Assembly (NCBI GenBank): GCA_024278285.1
Contig: JAJRTM010000197.1
Span: forward strand, 1 to 10,734
Length of the DNA stretch: 10,734 nucleotides
From: Planctomycetota bacterium
GTDB taxonomy: Bacteria; Planctomycetota; Planctomycetia; Planctomycetales; Planctomycetaceae
Direction of reading: 5' to 3'
In this document: positions 8,038 to 10,734 of the stretch, in pieces
Layout: each line of letters opens with the position of its first letter
How positions within the stretch are numbered: position 1 is the first letter of the stretch
Notes under the pieces: model-generated
What the model saw: only the letters and a program-made list of their open reading frames with translations
What the model was told of the DNA's origin: nothing
The model's database searches: none
Translations under genes and position numbers: made by a program

Positions 8038-8081
8038 CATGGAACCCACATTTGATGGGTGCAAGCACACCATCCTACGGT
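8038..8081 (-). repeat. REP, right type, copy 1
   Basis: Read on the minus strand, GTAG (8075-8078) is followed by the hairpin 8054-8074 with a bulged T, then a tail containing TGTGGGTTCC. It is identical to the copy at 9133-9176. The tail also allows a competing ACCCA/TGGGT hairpin. Confidence 0.88.
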
Positions 8082-8122
8082 TATCTTTCATTTGACATAA
8101 TTTTGAAAGGGGTTGGTAAAAA

Positions 8123-8509
8123 ATGTATGCAAATATAACTTCCCAGCATATGACAACTGATTATGATGGCGACGAGATAAAGGCTAAGAATAAAAAAGGA
8201 GAAGCATTAAAGTCACATACAAAAAATATAAAAAACGGTAAACTGAAAACCATTCAAGCCGATAAAAAGGACTTATGGATTTTGTCATGTTCCACTAAGG
8301 AGACTGATCAAAATGATCATTCTGAGATTGAATTGCATTTGAGCTTTTCTAAATCCGAAGTGGAAGAAATTTTCAAAGAATGTATCAAGAATGGACTACT
8401 CGACTTATCTTGCATTGGACAGCTTAAACAGATAAAGGATGCCGAGAAACATCTCGCTAGCGCTGCAAATTGCCTTGCAGAATTAACGCAAGATAAACCA
8501 TCACCGTAG
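8123..8509 (+). CDS. Orphan hypothetical protein between REP elements
   Basis: I do not recognise this 128-residue protein. It appears soluble, with no signal peptide or membrane segment. The N-terminal third is Lys-rich and probably flexible (about 18-50). A strand-like stretch DLWILSCS follows, and residues about 75-122 look helical (SKSEVEEIFKECIKNGLLDL; DAEKHLASAANCLAELTQDK). The ATG at 8123 has AAAGGGG at 8106-8112, 10 bases upstream. The gene is markedly A-rich compared with its neighbours, consistent with acquisition. It is enclosed by the REPIN-like unit on the left and the RAYT unit on the right. Its TAG stop (8507-8509) is part of the GTAG foot of the REP, so its natural C-terminus may have been cut or extended when that element inserted. 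Cargo, passenger or defence-related roles are possible, but none is supported directly. Confidence 0.65.
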   Translation: MYANITSQHMTTDYDGDEIKAKNKKGEALKSHTKNIKNGKLKTIQADKKDLWILSCSTKETDQNDHSEIELHLSFSKSEVEEIFKECIKNGLLDLSCIGQLKQIKDAEKHLASAANCLAELTQDKPSP

Positions 8510-8546
8510 GATGGCGTGCTTGCACCCATCTTCGCGTGCCGTTTGA
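8506..8546 (+). repeat. REP, left type, copy 2 (intact GTAG)
   Basis: GTAG at 8506-8509 stands directly at the foot of a hairpin (8510-8530). GATGG pairs with CCATC, GTGC with GCAC, a C at 8515 is bulged out and TT forms the apex. The tail 8531-8546 matches copy 1 except for one base (T8531 versus G7920). This is the classic REP layout recognised by RAYT enzymes. Confidence 0.9.
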
Positions 8547-8563
8547 CTTTCCATGGAATATTC

Positions 8564-9115
8564 ATGACGAATTATCGAAGAGCATTCATTCCGGGAGGGA
8601 CTTTTTTCTTCACTGTTGTCACCTACAAACGCCGCCCCATTCTTACAAACAAACTTGCCCGTCGTTCTTTACGTGAGGCATTGAAAAGAGTGCAAGAATT
8701 TCGCCCGTTTGTAATCGATGCGATTATCTTATTGCCCGACCATTTACACTGTATCTGGTCTTTGCCGCGAGGTGATTCTGACTTTTCCACACGTTGGCGG
8801 CAAGTGAAGTCGTTATTCACTAGAAGTTATTTGGCGGCAGGTGGAAACGATGCTGAAGGATCAATTAGTCGAGAATCAAAAGATGAACACGCGCTGTGGC
8901 AACGGCGGTTCTTTGAGCATACAATTCGAGATGAAGATGACCTGAAACGATGCACCGATTATATACATATCAATCCTGTCAAACATGGTCTTGTTGAGAA
9001 AGCAACGGATTGGCCGTGGTCTTCGTTTCACCGATATGTGCAGATGCAGGAATATCCTGTTAATTGGGGTGATTCATCTGAATGGTACGGCGATGAATGG
9101 AAAGCGTTTGAGTAA
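8564..9115 (+). CDS. REP-associated tyrosine transposase (RAYT), Y1 HUH family
   Basis: The 183-residue protein belongs to the Y1_Tnp/IS200-like RAYT family, which nicks single-stranded REP DNA through a tyrosine 5'-phosphate link. The start MTNYRRAFIPGGTFFFTVVT is characteristic. The metal-binding HUH motif is H60-L-H62 in LLPDHLHCIW. The C-terminal signature YIHINPVKHGL (133-143), with Tyr133 a likely nucleophile, is followed by DWPWSSFHRY (149-158). Length is normal for the family and nothing is truncated. I chose the ATG at 8564 because it has GGAA 5 bases upstream and gives the canonical N-terminus; an in-frame ATG at 8516 would only translate the REP hairpin. Its own REPs flank it on both sides, so the enzyme and its substrate are together. 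Such genes are usually single-copy and vertically kept; activity here is inferred from intact motifs. Confidence 0.93.
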   Translation: MTNYRRAFIPGGTFFFTVVTYKRRPILTNKLARRSLREALKRVQEFRPFVIDAIILLPDHLHCIWSLPRGDSDFSTRWRQVKSLFTRSYLAAGGNDAEGSISRESKDEHALWQRRFFEHTIRDEDDLKRCTDYIHINPVKHGLVEKATDWPWSSFHRYVQMQEYPVNWGDSSEWYGDEWKAFE

Positions 9116-9132
9116 TGGCAAAGTCTCTCTGG

Positions 9133-9176
9133 CATGGAACCCACATTTGATGGGTGCAAGCACACCATCCTACGGT
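9133..9176 (-). repeat. REP, right type, copy 2
   Basis: It is identical to the copy at 8038-8081. On the minus strand GTAG (9170-9173) precedes the bulged hairpin 9149-9169. It begins 17 bases after the transposase stop codon and ends 15 bases before the rpoA-rplQ terminator. Confidence 0.9.
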
Positions 9177-9191
9177 CGGAATTCACCTGGT

Positions 9192-9226
9192 AAAAAAGCA
9201 TCGGTAAATTCATTACCGGTGCTTTT
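9192..9226 (-). terminator. Intrinsic terminator of the rpoA-rplQ operon, bidirectional
   Basis: GCATCGGTAA (9198-9207) pairs with TTACCGGTGC (9213-9222) in a 10-bp stem with one G-U pair and a 5-base loop. On the minus strand it is followed by six T (complement of 9192-9197) and lies just after the rplQ stop. On the plus strand TTTT (9223-9226) follows, so it should also stop transcripts from the transposase side. Confidence 0.85.
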
Positions 9227-9246
9227 AATAATTCATTGAACAGAGA

Positions 9247-9945
9247 CTACTCTTTTTCGTCCTCTGGTTCTGAAGAAGCTTCAATTTCTTCTGTTTCCGC
9301 TTCAGCAGATTCGTTTGAACTTTCCGTCTCAGCGACTTCTTCTTCCTCTGAAGGAGTCGTCTCAGCTTCTGGCTCAGCATCGGTGACAACAGGAGCAGTA
9401 CGGGCAACTTTGACACGATCACGCGATTCTTCGCCAACAAACTCAATCAATGCTTGTTGTCCACCATCACCCAGGCGACGTGTTGCCAGTTTGATGATCC
9501 GTGTGTAACCACCATTTCGCTCTTCAAACTGTTCCGCCAGTTCGCTAAACAAAATATCGACAGCCTCTTTGTCTCGGAGTATCGCAAATGCTTTTCGACG
9601 CATTGCAAGTACGGGAGCAATCGCCTGGTTCCACTCATTCCATTGAGAAGATTCTCGCCAAGTTTTCCACTCTGCGGAATTTCTTTCTGCATTGGTGTCC
9701 AGGTCGTTAGCAATTCGCTGGATCGGCAATGATTTACGAGCCAACGTCACCAGTTTTTCAACGAAAGGACGAATCTCTTTCGCTTTCGGAATTGTTGTAA
9801 TGATCCTGCCCTCAACCTTTGGGGCTTGCGGATCGTCTTCGTCTGGTCGTACCGATTTAATCAGGCTCACAGCCATATTTCGGAACATGGCTTTGCGATG
9901 CGACGCAGTTCGCCCAAGATGTCGTCCCCGAACGCGATGTCTCAT
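9247..9945 (-). CDS. rplQ: 50S ribosomal protein bL17, extended form
   Basis: bL17 is a structural protein of the large ribosomal subunit. The N-terminus [20 protein letters not shown] and the later blocks [20 protein letters not shown] and [14 protein letters not shown] are diagnostic. At 232 residues it is far longer than the roughly 127 residues of the E. coli protein. The extra length comes from an insertion at about 32-46 ([14 protein letters not shown]), another of about 40 residues at 72-112 that is rich in Trp, Asn and Glu, and a Glu/Ser/Ala-rich acidic tail at 179-232. It follows rpoA by 84 bases in the same direction, the conserved order at the end of the alpha operon. No strong Shine-Dalgarno is visible before the ATG at 9945. 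The gene ends 20 bases before the operon terminator. Confidence 0.96.
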   Translation of the reverse strand: MRHRVRGRHLGRTASHRKAMFRNMAVSLIKSVRPDEDDPQAPKVEGRIITTIPKAKEIRPFVEKLVTLARKSLPIQRIANDLDTNAERNSAEWKTWRESSQWNEWNQAIAPVLAMRRKAFAILRDKEAVDILFSELAEQFEERNGGYTRIIKLATRRLGDGGQQALIEFVGEESRDRVKVARTAPVVTDAEPEAETTPSEEEEVAETESSNESAEAETEEIEASSEPEDEKE

Positions 9946-10029
9946 GCTTGTTACTTATTCACTAAAAAATGACTCTGAAAAAAATATCACCAAGATCATA
10001 ACTGCCAATCGCAACAGCAGCGAAAAGGT

Positions 10030-10734
10030 TTAGTTAGATGTTGTTTGACGCTTGGGCAATTTCATACCCATTCGCAACCCAAGGGTCACGAGGCGTTCGC
10101 TGACTTCAACCAATGTTGTTTCGCCAAAGTTACGAACTTGTAACAGTTGATCTTCTGATCGACCAACCAGATCTCGTACAGTCACAATTCCTTCTGATTC
10201 CAGGCAGTTTGTCGCCCGCACTGAAAGGTTCAATTCTGCCAGAGATTGATTCAATTTTTCTTCCAACTCCAGATCGATTGGCGAATGACCGGTCGCTTCC
10301 GCCATTCCGTTCAAGCCATCTTCTGGTGGAAGCTCAGGTCCGGATTCACGATAGGTGATAAACGGATTGAGGTGTTTCCGCATAATCTTTGCTGCTTCGA
10401 TCAACGCCATTTCCGGGCTGACCGTGCCGTTCGTCCAGATATCTAAAATAAGTTTATCGTAGTTGGTTCGCTGTCCCACACGAGTTTCTTCAACAGCAAA
10501 GCGAACTCTTTCAACAGGCGAATAAAGTGCATCCAGCGGGATCACTCCAATTTCGTTTTCATCCCGATAATGCTCACTTGCCGGAATGTAACCGCGACCA
10601 TTTTCTACTGTTAATTCCATAGAAAGTGGCACATCGTCCGTCATTGTTGCAATGACCATATCTTTATTGATCACTTCAACCTGATCATCAGTAATGACAT
10701 CGGCCCCTGTCACAACGCCGCGAGTATGTTTCTC
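10030..10734 (-). CDS. rpoA: DNA-directed RNA polymerase subunit alpha (partial, 5' end outside window)
   Basis: This is the C-terminal part of the alpha subunit, about 234 residues; the reading frame stays open to the right edge with [17 protein letters not shown], so the start lies beyond the window. The end of the N-terminal assembly domain is seen in [34 protein letters not shown] and [13 protein letters not shown], matching the usual family blocks. A linker rich in Pro, Glu and Gly precedes the C-terminal domain ([22 protein letters not shown]). The Arg and Asn of RATN correspond to E. coli R265 and N268, which contact UP-element DNA. The loop that reads GKKS in E. coli is GETT here ([10 protein letters not shown]), so the lysine near position 298 is not kept. 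The gene is followed by rplQ, as expected. Confidence 0.97.
   Translation of the reverse strand, partial: EKHTRGVVTGADVITDDQVEVINKDMVIATMTDDVPLSMELTVENGRGYIPASEHYRDENEIGVIPLDALYSPVERVRFAVEETRVGQRTNYDKLILDIWTNGTVSPEMALIEAAKIMRKHLNPFITYRESGPELPPEDGLNGMAEATGHSPIDLELEEKLNQSLAELNLSVRATNCLESEGIVTVRDLVGRSEDQLLQVRNFGETTLVEVSERLVTLGLRMGMKLPKRQTTSN

Larger units (their letters stand above)
7898..8081. mobile_element. REPIN-like non-autonomous element
   Basis: Two REP sequences in inverted orientation enclose about 100 bases of AT-rich DNA with no ORF. The left REP (7898-7935) matches the one left of the transposase at 37 of 38 positions. The right REP (8038-8081) is identical over 44 bases to the one right of the transposase (9133-9176). 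The unit therefore has the same two ends as the RAYT unit and could be mobilised by it in trans. The interior shows no similarity I can see to the transposase gene, so it is not a simple internal deletion. The left end has lost the GTAG foot, which suggests it may no longer move. Confidence 0.8.
8506..9176 (+). mobile_element. RAYT transposon-like unit flanked by inverted REPs
   Basis: A single transposase gene is enclosed by a left REP (8506-8546) and an inverted right REP (9133-9176). Each has GTAG on its outer side, so both ends look competent for recognition by a RAYT. No target-site duplication is expected for this HUH-enzyme class and none is visible. The unit sits between the orphan gene and the terminator of the rpoA-rplQ operon, and it breaks neither the ABC operon nor the ribosomal operon. 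Confidence 0.85.

Noticed and set aside
8092..8097. Perfect TTGACA as a -35 box for the orphan gene
   Set aside because: No -10-like hexamer lies 16-18 bases downstream, and transcription would begin past the start codon at 8123.
8516..8563. Upstream in-frame ATG for the transposase
   Set aside because: It lies inside the REP hairpin and would add 16 residues that only translate the repeat; the ATG at 8564 gives the family's normal N-terminus.
7898..9176. CRISPR-like array, because of the repeated 37-44 base sequences
   Set aside because: There are only four copies in two inverted types, with unequal spacing and a gene between them; they are REP sequences.

Overview
The window looks like a planctomycete chromosome (class Planctomycetia, moderate G+C judged by eye). 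Three things suggest this. There is a very large exported PQQ-type beta-propeller protein fused to a methyltransferase-like domain and a malectin-like tail. There is a conserved hypothetical protein whose mature N-terminus reads ACSVPVFRYALERW, a pattern I recognise from planctomycetes. The bL17 protein carries internal insertions and a long acidic tail. The assignment rests on recognition, not on a search.

Layout, left to right. Positions 1-294 hold no convincing gene, only a perfect GC-rich palindrome. A 1319-residue exported multidomain protein lies on the minus strand (295-4254). A 295-base divergent intergenic region follows. On the plus strand come a membrane-associated conserved hypothetical protein (4550-5758), a 172-base gap with two palindromic repeat units (5766-5785 and 5816-5894), an FtsX/MacB-type ABC permease (5931-7208) and its LolD/MacB-type ATPase (7218-7880). 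These three plus-strand genes probably form one functional group at the cell envelope.

Positions 7898-9176 are a mobile-element island. A REPIN-like noncoding unit (7898-8081) is followed by an A-rich orphan gene (8123-8509), then a REP-associated tyrosine transposase (RAYT, 8564-9115) flanked by inverted REP sequences (8506-8546 and 9133-9176). The REPs have the classic layout: a GTAG tetranucleotide at the foot of a hairpin carrying one bulged pyrimidine. The stop codon of the orphan gene is the TAG inside the left GTAG.

The right end is the tail of the ribosomal protein/RNA polymerase alpha operon on the minus strand: rpoA (partial, running off the window) and rplQ, closed by a strong intrinsic terminator at 9192-9226 that also works in the opposite direction. 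The mobile island has therefore settled between an ABC transporter operon and the end of a core housekeeping operon, outside both coding regions.
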